Below are positions 27,912 to 40,839 of a DNA stretch of 64,000 nt, piece by piece; position 1 is the first letter of the stretch; each line of letters starts with the position of its first letter. The notes beneath the pieces were generated by a model, which worked only from the letters and a program-made list of their open reading frames with translations, made no database searches and was not told where the DNA came from. Position numbers and translations under genes: made by a program. The stretch is from Hydrogenophaga taeniospiralis CCUG 15921 (lineage in GTDB: Bacteria > Pseudomonadota > Gammaproteobacteria > Burkholderiales > Burkholderiaceae_C): contig NZ_BCWR01000011.1 in the NCBI RefSeq assembly GCF_001592305.1, positions 220,170 through 284,169 of the forward strand, in the 5' to 3' direction.

Positions 27912-28652
27912 TCACAGCGTCAGCACGGCGGCGGGCAGCCCCAGCGCCTTCACGCGCGCCGCCGCCTTGTCGGCCTCGGATTTGCTCGCAAAAGGCCCCA
28001 GACGCACACGGATGCGCTTGCCATCAGGCGTTTCGGCCACATGGGTGTAGGTCTTGAGCCCGGCGCGCTCCAGTTTCAGACGCACTTCGCGCGCACGCGC
28101 CGCATCGGCAAAAGCACCCACCTGCACCACGGCGCGCACGGCCGCAGGGCCGGCGGGCTTGTCTTGTGGCTGCGCGCGATCGGCCTCAGCCGCTTGAGCG
28201 GGCGCCGGCGGTTTGGCCACAGGCTCCGGTTTTTCAACGGGGGCGGGCTTGACCTTGGCCTCGACCTGGGGCGACTTGTCGGTTTCGGGGGCGGCGGCTG
28301 CCGCGGGGCGCGTCGGCTCCACGATCTCTTCGCGCGCACCCAGGCTTTCGCCGGCGGACAGCGCGGCGGTTTCGACGGGCGCCGGTGCGGGCTTGGGCTC
28401 GGTTTTGCTGCTGGGGGCCGCCTTGGGGGCGGACAGCGCAGGCGCCGGGTTCTTGGCGGGAATTTCGATCGGAATGTCCACCGAGATCGGGCGCGGCTGG
28501 GTGTCAAACAGCAACGGGAAACCCAGCACGCCCAGCAACACCAGCACGCTGGCACCGATCAGGCGGTGGCGCGCACGGCGCCGCACGGCCTCGATGCTCT
28601 GCGGCGGGGGTGTCGTTGGAGTGCCCTGGGAGCCTGAACGGGAAGTGATCAT
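27912..28652 (-). CDS. SPOR-domain protein, DedD-like
   Basis: A 246-residue bitopic protein: cytoplasmic N-terminus rich in Arg, one membrane helix (LIGASVLVLLGVLGFPLLF, about residues 31-49), a long Pro/Ala/Lys-rich periplasmic linker and a C-terminal SPOR domain (VVQVGAFADAARAREVRLKL to the end). SPOR domains bind denuded septal peptidoglycan, so it probably acts in cell division. The folC-dedD-cvpA-purF order supports DedD. Confidence 0.9.
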   Translation of the reverse strand: MITSRSGSQGTPTTPPPQSIEAVRRRARHRLIGASVLVLLGVLGFPLLFDTQPRPISVDIPIEIPAKNPAPALSAPKAAPSSKTEPKPAPAPVETAALSAGESLGAREEIVEPTRPAAAAAPETDKSPQVEAKVKPAPVEKPEPVAKPPAPAQAAEADRAQPQDKPAGPAAVRAVVQVGAFADAARAREVRLKLERAGLKTYTHVAETPDGKRIRVRLGPFASKSEADKAAARVKALGLPAAVLTL

Positions 28653-28723
28653 TCGGGGTGGACCAATGCGCCATCAATGCCTGGCGGGAAGCGCGACACG
28701 GCATTCGCGCTGTGTGGGAGGCT

Positions 28724-30073
28724 TCAGGAAGCCAGGTGTTTTGCAGACATTCGGGGGACGCCGTCCTGCAAAACACCCCCCACGGTGAAGAACGAACCGA
28801 AGACCACGATTCTATCAGCGGGGTCCGCCGCCGACACCGCGGCGCGCAAGGCGTCCATGGGGCTGGCGTGGACGCCCGCCACCCGGCTTTTCCCGCCGGG
28901 CGCGGTCGCCGGCGTGGCTTCCAGCAGTTGCGCCAGCGCTTTTGCACTGCTGGCCCGGGGCAGTGGCAGGTCGGTCACATGCCAGCGGTCGATCAGCGGC
29001 GCGATGCGTTCCAGCATGGCGCCCAGATCCTTGTCGGCCATGGCGCCGAACACGGCATGGGTGGTCGGGTAATAGCCCATGGCGTCGAGGTTTTCGGCCA
29101 GCGCCGCCACCGAATGCGGGTTGTGGGCCACGTCCAGCACCAGCGTCGGCGTGCCGGGCACGATCTGGAAACGCCCCGGCAGCTCCACCATGGCCAAGCC
29201 GTTGCGCACCGCCTGGGCCGTGACCGGCAGGCGTGGGCGCAGGGCCTCGATGGCCGCCAGCACGCCGGAGGCGTTGACCAGCTGGTTGGCGCCGCGCAGC
29301 GCCGGGTAGGCCAGGCCGGCGTAACGCCGCCCGCCGTGCGAGGGGTGCATGGCCCAGCCCCACTGCTGCTGGTCGCCGGCGAAATGAAAGTCCTTGCCCA
29401 GGCGCCACAGCTCGGCGCCCACCTCCAGCGCCCGGTCCAGCACGCTTTGCGGCGGAACCGGGTCGCTCACCACCACCGGCCGGCCGGTGCGCATGATGCC
29501 GGCCTTCTCATAGCCGATGGCTTCGCGGTCCGGGCCCAGGATGGCCATGTGGTCCAGCGCGATGCAGGTGATCACGGCGCAGTCGGCGTCCAGGATGTTC
29601 ACCGCGTCCAGCCGACCTCCCAGACCCACTTCCAGAATCACCACCTCCAGCCCGCTGCGCGACAGGGTGCGCAGGATCGCCAGCGTGGTGAACTCAAAAT
29701 AACTCAGGCTGATGCTGTCTTCACCGCCCTGCCCCAGCCGGGCCGCCTCCACCTCGGCGAACGCGGGCAGCAGCGCGTCGGCGGCCACCGCCTGGCCCTG
29801 GATGCGGCAGCGCTCTTCGAAGTGCACCAGATGCGGCGAGGTGTAGACGCCGGTGCGGTAGCCCGCTTCGCCGTAGATGGCTTCGAGCATGGCGCAGGTG
29901 GAGCCTTTGCCGTTGGTGCCCGCCACGGTGATCACCGGGCAATCCATCGCCAGACCCATGCGCTGCGCCACGCGCTGCACGCGGTCCAGGCCCATGTCGA
30001 TGGTGACAGGGTGCAGTCGCTCGCAGTGCGCGAGCCAGTCTTCAAGCGTATTCAGGGCCGGGAACGTGTTCAT
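28724..30073 (-). CDS. folC: Folylpolyglutamate synthase / dihydrofolate synthase
   Basis: A 449-residue Mur-ligase-family enzyme that adds glutamate to dihydropteroate and folates. The ATP loop is VAGTNGKGSTCAMLEAI; further motifs are VVILEVGLGGRLDAVN and VLDVAHNPHS. It heads the folC-dedD-cvpA-purF block. accD, usually just upstream in related genomes, is replaced here by a peptidase gene. Confidence 0.95.
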   Translation of the reverse strand: MNTFPALNTLEDWLAHCERLHPVTIDMGLDRVQRVAQRMGLAMDCPVITVAGTNGKGSTCAMLEAIYGEAGYRTGVYTSPHLVHFEERCRIQGQAVAADALLPAFAEVEAARLGQGGEDSISLSYFEFTTLAILRTLSRSGLEVVILEVGLGGRLDAVNILDADCAVITCIALDHMAILGPDREAIGYEKAGIMRTGRPVVVSDPVPPQSVLDRALEVGAELWRLGKDFHFAGDQQQWGWAMHPSHGGRRYAGLAYPALRGANQLVNASGVLAAIEALRPRLPVTAQAVRNGLAMVELPGRFQIVPGTPTLVLDVAHNPHSVAALAENLDAMGYYPTTHAVFGAMADKDLGAMLERIAPLIDRWHVTDLPLPRASSAKALAQLLEATPATAPGGKSRVAGVHASPMDALRAAVSAADPADRIVVFGSFFTVGGVLQDGVPRMSAKHLAS

Positions 30074-30103
30074 GGCCCTGATTATCCCGGGCCGGCCAAA
30101 ACC

Positions 30104-33178
<3,075 letters not shown>

Positions 33179-33212
33179 GCCCTTTCCTTTCCGCTTCGTT
33201 TCTTGCCTTGAC

Positions 33213-33250
33213 CTCGCGGGATCGGAGCGCCGTGGCACTCCGATCCGAGG
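33213..33250. terminator. Possible bidirectional stem-loop between argG and murB
   Basis: A 9-bp perfect stem, GGATCGGAG (33220-33228) with CTCCGATCC (33239-33247), flanked by further CTC/GAG pairing. No T-run follows on either strand, so termination is only suggested by its place between two convergent genes. Confidence 0.4.
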
Positions 33251-33330
33251 AGTTGGTCGCGTTCAGCCGCCCAGCGCCATCCTGCATTGAAGCGATGCCG
33301 GCATGTGATCGCAACGCATAGACCAGTGCT

Positions 33331-34383
33331 TCAGACCACCACAGGCTCCGGCTCCAGCCGGATGCCAAAACGCTCGTACACACTGGTCTGGATTGCCTTG
33401 GCCAGCGTCATCACCTCGCCGCCGGTGGCGCCGCCCCGGTTCACCAGCACCAGCGCCTGCTTTTCGTACACGCCGGCGTGGCCCACGCTCTTGCCCTTCC
33501 AGCCACAGGCATCGATCAGCCAGCCCGCGGCCAGCTTGATGCTGCCATCGGCCATGGGGTAGTGCACCACCTTCGGATCGCGCGCGATGATGTCGGCACA
33601 CTGCTCGGGCGTCACGGTCGGGTTCTTGAAAAAACTGCCGGCGTTGCCGATCACCGCCGGGTCGGGCAGCTTGGCGCGGCGGATCGCCACCACCCAGTCG
33701 AAGATCTGGCGCGCGTCGGGCGCGTGGATGCCGGTCTCGGCCATCTTGCGCTCCAGGTCCAGGTAGCCCAGCACCGGCTTCCAGGGCTTGGGCAGCCAGA
33801 AACGCACCCGCGTGATGAGCGCGCGGCCCGCCAGGCCCAGCCCCTTCTCGCCGGCCGGTGCATGCTTGAACACCGAGTCCCGGTAGCCAAAACCGCATTG
33901 CGCGGCGTCGAGCGTGAACGCCTGGCCGGTCTGCAGGTCGATCGCGTCGAGCGAATGAAAGCGGTCCTGCAGCTCCACGCCGTAGGCGCCGATGTTCTGC
34001 ACCGGCGAGGCGCCCACCGTGCCCGGAATCAGCGCCAGGTTTTCCAGACCGGGCCAGCCCTGCTCCAGCGTCCAGGCCACGAAGTCGTGCCAGTTTTCAC
34101 CCGCACCGCCCTCCACCACCCAGCCCTTGGCGTTGTCGTCGACCAGGCGGCGCCCGGCGATCTCGACCTTGATCACCAGCGGCTTGATGTCGCCCGTGAT
34201 CACCAGGTTGCTACCGCCGCCCAGCACGAAGGCCCGCTCGCGCGCGGCGCCATCGGCCCACTCCGGGCTGTTCATGAGCTGCGCCACCTCGGCGCCCGAA
34301 CCCACACGCACCAGCCGCTGCGCACGCGCGACGATGCCAAAACTGTTGTAGGGCTGGAGCGCCACGTTGTTCTCGACTAACAT
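33331..34383 (-). CDS. murB: UDP-N-acetylenolpyruvoylglucosamine reductase
   Basis: A 350-residue FAD enzyme of peptidoglycan precursor synthesis, long (type I) form. Motifs: [11 protein letters not shown] at the start, [11 protein letters not shown] and [19 protein letters not shown] for FAD binding, GYRDSVFK, then AGSFFKNP with the proton-donor Ser and a C-terminal Glu near LEPEPVVV. Divergent from yajQ. Confidence 0.96.
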   Translation of the reverse strand: MLVENNVALQPYNSFGIVARAQRLVRVGSGAEVAQLMNSPEWADGAARERAFVLGGGSNLVITGDIKPLVIKVEIAGRRLVDDNAKGWVVEGGAGENWHDFVAWTLEQGWPGLENLALIPGTVGASPVQNIGAYGVELQDRFHSLDAIDLQTGQAFTLDAAQCGFGYRDSVFKHAPAGEKGLGLAGRALITRVRFWLPKPWKPVLGYLDLERKMAETGIHAPDARQIFDWVVAIRRAKLPDPAVIGNAGSFFKNPTVTPEQCADIIARDPKVVHYPMADGSIKLAAGWLIDACGWKGKSVGHAGVYEKQALVLVNRGGATGGEVMTLAKAIQTSVYERFGIRLEPEPVVV

Positions 34384-34422
34384 CCCCGGATTGTCTCATT
34401 CACGCTCTTCGGATCCCCCACC

Positions 34423-34908
34423 ATGCCCTCTTTTGACACCGTACTCGAAGCCGATTTTGTGGAAGTGAAGAACGCCGTTGACCAGGTCTCGCGCGAAATC
34501 GGCACCCGTTTCGACTTCAAAGGCACCAGCGCCGCAATCGAACTCAAGGACAAGGAAATCATCCTGCACGGCGACGCGGACTTCCAGCTCCAGCAGATCG
34601 ACGACGTGCTGCGCAACAAGCTGACCAAACGCGGCGTGGACGCGCGGTTCCTGGACGTGGGCAAGGTCGAGAAGGTCGGCGGCGACAAGGTCAAGCAGGT
34701 GGTCAAGGTCCGCAACGGCATCAGCACCGAAGACGGCAAGAAGATCCAGCAGGCCATCAAAGGCAGCAAGCTGAAGGTGCAAGGCGCCATCCAGGGCGAC
34801 GCGGTGCGCGTGACCGGTGCCAAGCGCGACGACCTGCAAGCCGCCATGGCACTGATCAAGAGTGAGCTGAAAGACCTGCCGCTGTCATTCAACAATTTTC
34901 GGGATTGA
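34423..34908 (+). CDS. yajQ: YajQ-family nucleotide-binding protein
   Basis: A 161-residue protein with the family opening [40 protein letters not shown], and the C-terminal [22 protein letters not shown]. Some YajQ proteins bind cyclic di-GMP. It stands alone, divergent from murB. Confidence 0.95.
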   Translation: MPSFDTVLEADFVEVKNAVDQVSREIGTRFDFKGTSAAIELKDKEIILHGDADFQLQQIDDVLRNKLTKRGVDARFLDVGKVEKVGGDKVKQVVKVRNGISTEDGKKIQQAIKGSKLKVQGAIQGDAVRVTGAKRDDLQAAMALIKSELKDLPLSFNNFRD

Positions 34909-34912
34909 ATGG

Positions 34913-34995
34913 TACCCCCCGCGCCGCGCTGCGCGCGTCACCCCCCAGGGGGCGGCGTTGGCGGCCCGGCAAAGCCGGTTCCGCGACGCCCTGGC
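34913..34995. repeat. Dispersed GC-rich repeat, copy 5
   Basis: Shows CGCGCCGCGCTGCGCGCG, a C6-AG5 palindrome and GGCCCGGCAAAGCCGGTTCC in the family order. It lies between yajQ and the protease-like gene. Confidence 0.75.
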
Positions 34996-35007
34996 CCCAT
35001 CCCCCTC

Positions 35008-35658
35008 ATGCCCACACCTTTGCTGCCCGCACTCGTCTTGGTCCTTGCTGCCGGGACTTCGTATGCGCAGTCGGTGGCGCTGTCGGGTGTGGCGGGTGGC
35101 AAAGCCTTGCTGACCATCGATGTCGCGGCGCCGAAGTTCGTGAGCCCGGGGCAGACGCACCAGGGCGTGAAGCTGCTGAACACGCAGGGTGACATGGCGG
35201 AGGTGGAGATCGATGGCCGGCGCCAGACCCTGCGTGTGGGCGATGCGCCGGTGAGCGTGGGCCGGGGCGTGTCCAGCGGTGCCGGTGGCGCGCAGCGCAT
35301 CGTGCTCACGGCCGATGCGCAGGGCCACTTCATGCCCTCGGGCCAGATCAACGGCAAAGCCGTCCAGTTCATGGTGGACACGGGCGCGACGCAGGTGGTG
35401 CTCAGCGAGTCCGACGCCAAGCGCATCAACCTGAAGTACCAGCAGGCCCAGAAGGTCCAGGTGAGCACGGCCAACGGCGTCGTTGTGGGCTACCAGATGA
35501 AACTGGACTCGGTGAAGATTGGCGATGCCCAGGTGTATGGCGTGTCGGGCATCGTGTTACCGCAGCCCATGCCCTATGTGCTGCTGGGCAACAGCTTCCT
35601 GACGCACTTCCAGATGCAGCGCAGCAACGACCAGCTCACGCTGGAAAAACGTTTCTAG
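35008..35658 (+). CDS. Secreted retropepsin-like aspartic protease (clan AA)
   Basis: A 216-residue precursor with a short signal peptide (MPTPLLPALVLVLAAGTSYA). The C-terminal half is a single retropepsin-like domain with the catalytic FMVDTGATQVVLS motif and a hydrophobic YVLLGNSFLTHFQM flap/dimer region. The middle carries an unassigned domain. Such TIGR02281-type proteins are common in proteobacteria; targets are unknown. Confidence 0.85.
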   Translation: MPTPLLPALVLVLAAGTSYAQSVALSGVAGGKALLTIDVAAPKFVSPGQTHQGVKLLNTQGDMAEVEIDGRRQTLRVGDAPVSVGRGVSSGAGGAQRIVLTADAQGHFMPSGQINGKAVQFMVDTGATQVVLSESDAKRINLKYQQAQKVQVSTANGVVVGYQMKLDSVKIGDAQVYGVSGIVLPQPMPYVLLGNSFLTHFQMQRSNDQLTLEKRF

Positions 35659-35661
35659 ACA

Positions 35662-36027
35662 TCAAAGTGACGGCTTCTGTGCGGCCGTCACCACGATCTC
35701 GATCTTCCAGGCTGGATCGGCCAACGCGGCCTGGACCGTGGCACGCGGCGGCGCGGTGCCTGGCACCACCCAGGCGTCCCACACCTCGTTCATGGCGCCG
35801 ATCTCGCGAATGTCGGTCAGGTAGATCTGGGTGCGCAGGATGCGCGACTTGTCGCTGCCGGCCTCCAGCAGGCGCTGCTGCACCTGGTCCAGCACGTCCT
35901 GGGTCTGGCGGCGGATGTCGGTGTCACCGCGCTCGGGCACCATGCCCGCGAGGTAGACCACGCCATTGAATATGGCGGCTTCGCTGTAGCGCGCCGCCAC
36001 GCCGTGGCGCACGATGTCATGGCTCAT
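35662..36027 (-). CDS. RidA/YjgF-family protein
   Basis: A 121-residue protein with the RidA pattern: [39 protein letters not shown], and the conserved [24 protein letters not shown]. Members hydrolyse reactive enamines or imines from PLP enzymes. The start overlaps the plsY stop (ATGA). Confidence 0.9.
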   Translation of the reverse strand: MSHDIVRHGVAARYSEAAIFNGVVYLAGMVPERGDTDIRRQTQDVLDQVQQRLLEAGSDKSRILRTQIYLTDIREIGAMNEVWDAWVVPGTAPPRATVQAALADPAWKIEIVVTAAQKPSL

Positions 36028-36653
36028 GTCTTTTTCGCTCCGAGTTTGCTTTCCTTGCCGGCCAGCAGCCGGTTGATGTTTTCCGCGTGGCGCCACACCA
36101 GCAGGATGCCCATGACCGCCAGGCTCAGCACCATGACGCCCGGCGCGTCCCAGGCCACATGGTTGCCAAACAGGTAATAGGCCGGCGCGAACAGCGCCGT
36201 GACGATGGACGCCAGCGAGGAATAGCGGAAGAAGAACGCGATGATGACCCAGGTGGCCAGCGCCGCCAGCCCCAGCCAGGGGTTGAAGCCCAGGATCACG
36301 CCGGCGGCCGTGGCCACGCCCTTGCCCCCCTGGAACCGGAAGAACACCGGGTACAGGTGCCCGAGGAATGCGGCCAGCCCCACCAGCGCCACCGTGCCGT
36401 CGCCCAGGCCCCAGGCCGCGCCCCACCCCATCACCACCACCACCGGCAGCCAGCCCTTGAAGGCGTCCAGCAGCAGCGTGACGATGGCTGCGGCCTTGCT
36501 GCCCGAGCGCAGCACGTTGGTGGCACCGGGGTTCTTGCTGCCGTAGGTGCGCGGATCGTTCAGACCCATCAGGCGACTGACCAGCACGGCGAACGACAGC
36601 GAGCCGATCAGGTAGGCGGCCACCGTGGCCAGCAGCGGATAGACGAATTCCAA
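36024..36653 (-). CDS. plsY: Glycerol-3-phosphate acyltransferase PlsY
   Basis: A 209-residue inner-membrane enzyme that acylates glycerol 3-phosphate with acyl-phosphate, the first step of phospholipid synthesis. It has about five hydrophobic segments and the motifs [28 protein letters not shown] and [15 protein letters not shown] ridA-like gene is translationally coupled behind it. Confidence 0.96.
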   Translation of the reverse strand: MEFVYPLLATVAAYLIGSLSFAVLVSRLMGLNDPRTYGSKNPGATNVLRSGSKAAAIVTLLLDAFKGWLPVVVVMGWGAAWGLGDGTVALVGLAAFLGHLYPVFFRFQGGKGVATAAGVILGFNPWLGLAALATWVIIAFFFRYSSLASIVTALFAPAYYLFGNHVAWDAPGVMVLSLAVMGILLVWRHAENINRLLAGKESKLGAKKT

Positions 36654-36713
36654 CGGAAGCTCCTCGGGATGTGGGGGTGCCGGATGCAGCGGCGTGCGCG
36701 CCCGGCGGTGCGC

Positions 36714-37205
36714 CTATTCTGCCAGCGCGCAATGCACCGGCCTCGCGCCCAACGGACCGGCCAGCACCGCGGGATCAAGGCCCACCAGAAAGCCCCGCCG
36801 CCCGCCGTTGATCCAGATCCGGGGCAGCGCCAGCACCGAACCCTCCACCCACACCGGCATGTCGCGCTTGAGGCCAAACGGCGAGGTGCCGCCGACGAAG
36901 TACCCGCTGTGCCGATTGGCCACCTCGGGCTTGCAGGGCTCGATCGACTTGGCCCCGGTCTGGCGCGCGAGGTTCTTGGTCGAGACGGTGCGGTTGCCGT
37001 GCATCAGCACCGCCAGCGGCCGCGCCTGCTCGTCCTGCATGATCAAAGTCTTGACCACCGCAAACGGGTCCAGCCCCAGCACCGCCGCGCTGTGCTGCGC
37101 GCCGCCGTGCTCCAGGTACTCGTAGGGATGCTCGGTGAACGCCACACCGTGGGCCTTGAGCCAGGCGGTGGCAGGCGTTTCAGAGATGTGCGCTTTTTTC
37201 GCCAT
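36714..37205 (-). CDS. ybaK: Cys-tRNA(Pro)/aminoacyl-tRNA deacylase, YbaK family
   Basis: A 163-residue editing domain with TPATAWLKAHGVAFTEHPYEY, the catalytic-lysine region VVKTLIMQDE and the Gly-rich GYFVGGTSPFGLKRDMPV. It clears misacylated tRNA in trans. The ATG at 37205 gives the normal length; the open frame upstream is repeat sequence. Confidence 0.94.
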   Translation of the reverse strand: MAKKAHISETPATAWLKAHGVAFTEHPYEYLEHGGAQHSAAVLGLDPFAVVKTLIMQDEQARPLAVLMHGNRTVSTKNLARQTGAKSIEPCKPEVANRHSGYFVGGTSPFGLKRDMPVWVEGSVLALPRIWINGGRRGFLVGLDPAVLAGPLGARPVHCALAE

Positions 37206-37227
37206 GAATGGATGCAACAAGGACGGT

Positions 37228-37318
37228 GTCTGGCCCAGGATGCGGTGGAACCGGCTCCGCCGGGCCACTCGCATCGCCCCCTTCGAGGGGCGCGTGCAGC
37301 GCGGCGGGGGTGGGCTGG
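37228..37318. repeat. Dispersed GC-rich repeat, copy 6
   Basis: Inverse orientation: GTGGAACCGGCTCCGCCGGG, then a C5-TTCGA-G4 palindrome and a GCGCGGCGGGGGTG tail. It fills the gap between the aldo/keto reductase and ybaK genes. Confidence 0.75.
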
Positions 37319-38362
37319 TTACTGGGCAGGATCGCGAACTTCCCAGCGAATTTTGTCGATCTCTTGGAGCAGGTCCGCAGAGAGCTCTGTGCCCCAGGCA
37401 TCCAGGCATTCGTCGAGCTGGGACAGCGAGGTCACACCGATGATGGTGCTGGCCACCTTGGGGTTGCGATAGCAGAACGCCAGCGCCATCTGCACCGGGG
37501 TCAGGCCGTGCTCACGCGCCAGTGCGTTGTAGCGGCGCGCCGTGTCCAGTGCCTCCGGGCGGCCCCAGCGCTGCTTGCGCATCGAGTCGTAGATCGACAT
37601 GCGCCCGGCGTCGCCCACCAGGCCGGTGGCATCGTATTTGCCGCTCAGCAGGCCAAAGCCCAGCGGCGAATAGGCCAGCAGCGACACCCCGAGGCGGTGG
37701 CAGGTTTCGTCCAGCCCGTTCTCGTAGCTGCGGTTGATCAGGCAATACGGGTTCTGCACCGTGGCCACGCTGGAGAGCCCGTGTTGTTCGGCCAGCCGCA
37801 CGAACTCGTGCACGCCGTAGGGCGACTCGTTGGACAGGCCGATGGCGCGCACCTTGCCCGCCTGGACCAGCCCGCTCAGGGCTTCGAGCTGCTCCAGCAC
37901 CGAGGGCATGGGCCGGTCTTTCGAGGGGTCGAAATAGAGGGCGCCAAACGTGGGCATGTTGCGCGCCGGCCAGTGGATCTGGTACAGGTCGATCACGTCG
38001 GTCTGCAGGCGGCGCAGGCTGCCTTCGCAGGCCTCGACAACACCGGCCTTGCTCACCTCGGGGCGCAGCCAGGGCATGCCACGCGCCGGGCCGGCCACCT
38101 TGGTGGCGAGCACCACCTTCTGGCGCGCGTCCGGGTTCCTGGCGAACCAGTTGCCGATGATGGATTCGGTGGCGCCGCAGGTCTCGGCCTTGGCCGGCAC
38201 GGCATACATCTCGGCGGTGTCGATGAAGTTGACCCCCCGCTCCAGGGCGCGGTCGAGGATGGCGTGGGCGGCGGCTTCCTGGACCTGCTCGCCAAAGGTC
38301 ATGGTGCCCAGGCAGATGGGGGTGACTTGCAGGCCGCTGGAGCCGAGTGCAACAGTGTTCAT
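37319..38362 (-). CDS. Aldo/keto reductase, Tas-like
   Basis: A 347-residue TIM-barrel oxidoreductase. The catalytic Asp-Tyr pair is in NFIDTAEMYAVP, with VLATKVAG for the active-site Lys, and DVIDLYQIHWP. Overall motifs resemble Tas/YajO proteins, which use NADPH to reduce aldehydes; the true substrate is unknown. It is monocistronic, separated from ybaK by a repeat. Confidence 0.9.
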   Translation of the reverse strand: MNTVALGSSGLQVTPICLGTMTFGEQVQEAAAHAILDRALERGVNFIDTAEMYAVPAKAETCGATESIIGNWFARNPDARQKVVLATKVAGPARGMPWLRPEVSKAGVVEACEGSLRRLQTDVIDLYQIHWPARNMPTFGALYFDPSKDRPMPSVLEQLEALSGLVQAGKVRAIGLSNESPYGVHEFVRLAEQHGLSSVATVQNPYCLINRSYENGLDETCHRLGVSLLAYSPLGFGLLSGKYDATGLVGDAGRMSIYDSMRKQRWGRPEALDTARRYNALAREHGLTPVQMALAFCYRNPKVASTIIGVTSLSQLDECLDAWGTELSADLLQEIDKIRWEVRDPAQ

Positions 38363-38488
38363 GGAGGGGTGTGCAAATGCGTATGGGGTGGTAAAAGAAG
38401 GCCGAGTCGGTCTATAAGTTTAGGGCCGCCGGCGGGGCCGGGTTGTCTCCGCCGAAACTGGCCCACACGCCTTTCAGGAGATTTGTCC

Positions 38489-38935
38489 ATGCGCCGTTTC
38501 CTCACGCCCACCCACGCGGCCCTGTGCGCCATGTGTCTGGCCTTCGCGGGCTGTTCATCGCTACCGGGCCAGGGCACGGCAGACGGTTCGCCGGGCACGT
38601 CCGCGGCGCCGAGCCCCGTGCTGACGGTTCCCGCCGCGATGGCCTTTGACGTGGGGCGCTCGACCGTGAAGCCCGCCCTGGCGCGCCAGCTCAATGCGCT
38701 GGGCACCCAGCTCAACGCCCGCCCGGGCACGCGGGTCAACATCCTGGGACACGGCGACGACAACCGCAGCGAATCGGCCAACCGCCTGCTGGCGCAGGAC
38801 CGCGCGCTGAGCGTGCGCGACTACCTGATCGCCCGGGGCGTATCGATCATCCGGCTGCGCGCCGAGGGCCGCCCGGCCAACCGGCAGCTGGAAATCCACC
38901 TCAGCGACGTCGCGCCGCCCAAGGCCTCGCGCTGA
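38489..38935 (+). CDS. OmpA-family lipoprotein
   Basis: A 148-residue precursor with a lipobox (LAFAGC, Cys at about residue 22) and a short OmpA-like domain (FDVGRSTVKPALARQLNALG, ILGHGDDNRSESANRLLAQDRALSVRDYLIARG). It is likely anchored in the outer membrane and may touch peptidoglycan, though the domain is shorter than usual. It converges on the synthetase gene with no gap. Confidence 0.85.
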   Translation: MRRFLTPTHAALCAMCLAFAGCSSLPGQGTADGSPGTSAAPSPVLTVPAAMAFDVGRSTVKPALARQLNALGTQLNARPGTRVNILGHGDDNRSESANRLLAQDRALSVRDYLIARGVSIIRLRAEGRPANRQLEIHLSDVAPPKASR

Positions 38936-40816
38936 TCAGGCCCGCGCCCTGGCCCGCTCTTCTTCCTGCAGCCGCAGCACGCGCCGCTGCACCTTGCCGG
39001 TGGTGGTCATGGGCAGCGCGTCCACGAACTCGATCTCCTTGGGGTACTCGTAGGGCGCGAGCTTGCCTTTCACGTGCGCCTGCAGCTCCGCCGTGAGTGC
39101 CTGCTCGAACACTGGGTCGCCCAGGGCGCGGCCGGCTTGCGCGGTCAGATACTCCTGCGCCAGCACCACATAGGCCTTGACCACCGCGCCGCGCTCGGCG
39201 TCGGGCTTGGGCACCACGGCGGCGTTGGCCACCGCCGGGTGTTTGACCAGGCAGTTTTCGATCTCGCCCGGCCCGATGCGGTAGCCCGCGGCCTTGAACA
39301 CGTCGTCGGCCCGGCCCTGGTACCAGAGGTAGCCGTCGGCATCGCGCACCGCCATGTCGCCGGTGCGGCACCAGCTGCTGGCCATGTCGCCGGTGAACTT
39401 GGCGCGCGTGGCGGCCTCGTTTTTCCAGTAGCCCAGGAAAAAGATCGGATCGGGATCGCCGTGCACATCGAGCCGGTGCACCGCCACGTCGCCCGGCACA
39501 CCCACCGGGCACTCGTTGCCCTCGTCGTCGATCACCGCCACGCGGTGGCCCGGATAACCCTTGCCCATGCTGCCCGGCTTGGCAGGCCAACCTGTTCGCC
39601 CCCGCGCTCCGCCGCTGCGCGGGTCGCTGCCCCCCAAGGGGGTGCCGCCTTGCTTGGGGCGGCCCGGCGCTGCGGCGTTGCCCCATTCCATGGCGCAGTT
39701 GCCCACGATGTAGTTGATCTCGGTCTGGCCGAACATCTCGTTGACCGTCACGCCGAGCTGCTGCTGGCAGTAGGCGAACACGGCGTCGCCCACCGCCTCG
39801 CCCGCGCTCATGATGGCCTGCAGCCGCAGCGTGTAGCGCTGGCGTGGCTCGGGAAAGGCCTTCATCATGGCCTTGAGCGCGGTGGGAAACAGGAAGCTGT
39901 GCGTCACGCCATGGCGCTCCAGCAGCTCGAACGCGGTCTGAGGACTGAAGCGCCCGTTGTAGCCCACGATGGGCCGGCCGAAGTACAGCGTGGGCAAGAG
40001 CGCGTCCATCAGACCACCAGTCCAGGCCCAGTCGGCCGGCGACCAGAACACCGCCTGCGAAGGCTGGGCCGCGTCGAAGGGATCGAAGCCGAACCAGTTC
40101 TGGCTGCAGACAAAGCCGGTGAGGTTGCCGATGAGCGCGCGGTGCGGAATCAGCGCACCCTTGGGGTTGCCGGTGGTGCCGCTGGTGTAGATCAGCACAG
40201 CAGCCTCGTCGGCCAGGGTGTGTACCAGGGCAAAGTCGGGCGCGGCCTGCGCCAGCACGGCCGACCAGTCCAGCGCCCCGGCCCGGGCGGGCTGCACACC
40301 CACCGCGACCACGGTGCGCAGCAGCGGGCAGGCATCGCTCACGGACTGCACAGCGTCGAGCGTGCTGGCGTCGCAGATCGCCACCACGGCCTCGCTGTCG
40401 TGCAGTCGGTATTCCAGCGCCTCGGGGCCGAACAGCTGCGACAAAGGCATGCCCACCGCCCCCATCTGCAGCACCGCCATGTAGGCTACGGCGGTCTCGA
40501 AGCGCTGCGGCAGCACGATGGCGACGCGGTCGCCGCGTTCCACCCCCATCGCCGCGAGCGCGTTGGACAAGCGGTTGGCCTGGTCCTGCAGCTCGGCGTA
40601 GCTGTGGTGGCGGTCAGGCTGGCCCGCGGCGCAGGCGATGACCGCGGTGCTGGCGGCGGTGGCGGGCTGTGCCGCCCAGCGCCGCAGGCAGACCTCGGCC
40701 ATGTTGAAACGATCGGGCACTTGCCAGCGAAACCCGCTGTGCAGTGCGTCGTAATGGTTCACCGCCGCCGGGCGGCGCGTGGGCGTGGTCTTGTCCCGGC
40801 CTTGACTCTGCGGCAT
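38936..40816 (-). CDS. Acyl-CoA synthetase (AMP-forming), with in-frame repeat insertion
   Basis: A 626-residue ANL-superfamily enzyme that activates an acid as acyl-AMP and then acyl-CoA. Motifs: the P-loop VLIYTSGTTGNPKGALIPH, VNEMFGQTEINYIVGNC, the ribose-binding WYQGRADDVFKAAGYRIGP and the catalytic-lysine region TTTGKVQRRVLR. Residues about 381-410, between NAAAPGRP and PGSMGKGYPGH, are Gly/Arg-rich and encoded by a copy of the dispersed repeat (39587-39680). Without it the flanking sequence reads as a normal member. It could be an acetyl- or medium-chain type; the substrate is not clear. Confidence 0.9.
   Translation of the reverse strand: MPQSQGRDKTTPTRRPAAVNHYDALHSGFRWQVPDRFNMAEVCLRRWAAQPATAASTAVIACAAGQPDRHHSYAELQDQANRLSNALAAMGVERGDRVAIVLPQRFETAVAYMAVLQMGAVGMPLSQLFGPEALEYRLHDSEAVVAICDASTLDAVQSVSDACPLLRTVVAVGVQPARAGALDWSAVLAQAAPDFALVHTLADEAAVLIYTSGTTGNPKGALIPHRALIGNLTGFVCSQNWFGFDPFDAAQPSQAVFWSPADWAWTGGLMDALLPTLYFGRPIVGYNGRFSPQTAFELLERHGVTHSFLFPTALKAMMKAFPEPRQRYTLRLQAIMSAGEAVGDAVFAYCQQQLGVTVNEMFGQTEINYIVGNCAMEWGNAAAPGRPKQGGTPLGGSDPRSGGARGRTGWPAKPGSMGKGYPGHRVAVIDDEGNECPVGVPGDVAVHRLDVHGDPDPIFFLGYWKNEAATRAKFTGDMASSWCRTGDMAVRDADGYLWYQGRADDVFKAAGYRIGPGEIENCLVKHPAVANAAVVPKPDAERGAVVKAYVVLAQEYLTAQAGRALGDPVFEQALTAELQAHVKGKLAPYEYPKEIEFVDALPMTTTGKVQRRVLRLQEEERARARA
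39587..39680. repeat. Dispersed GC-rich repeat, copy 7 (inside acyl-CoA synthetase)
   Basis: Contains a C6-AAG5 palindromic module and GGCGGCCCGGCGCTGC, with CTCCGCCGCTGCGCGGG before it. It keeps the reading frame open and adds roughly 25-30 codons. Confidence 0.7.
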
Positions 40817-40839
40817 CGCCTGTCTCCATCGTGTTCTCT

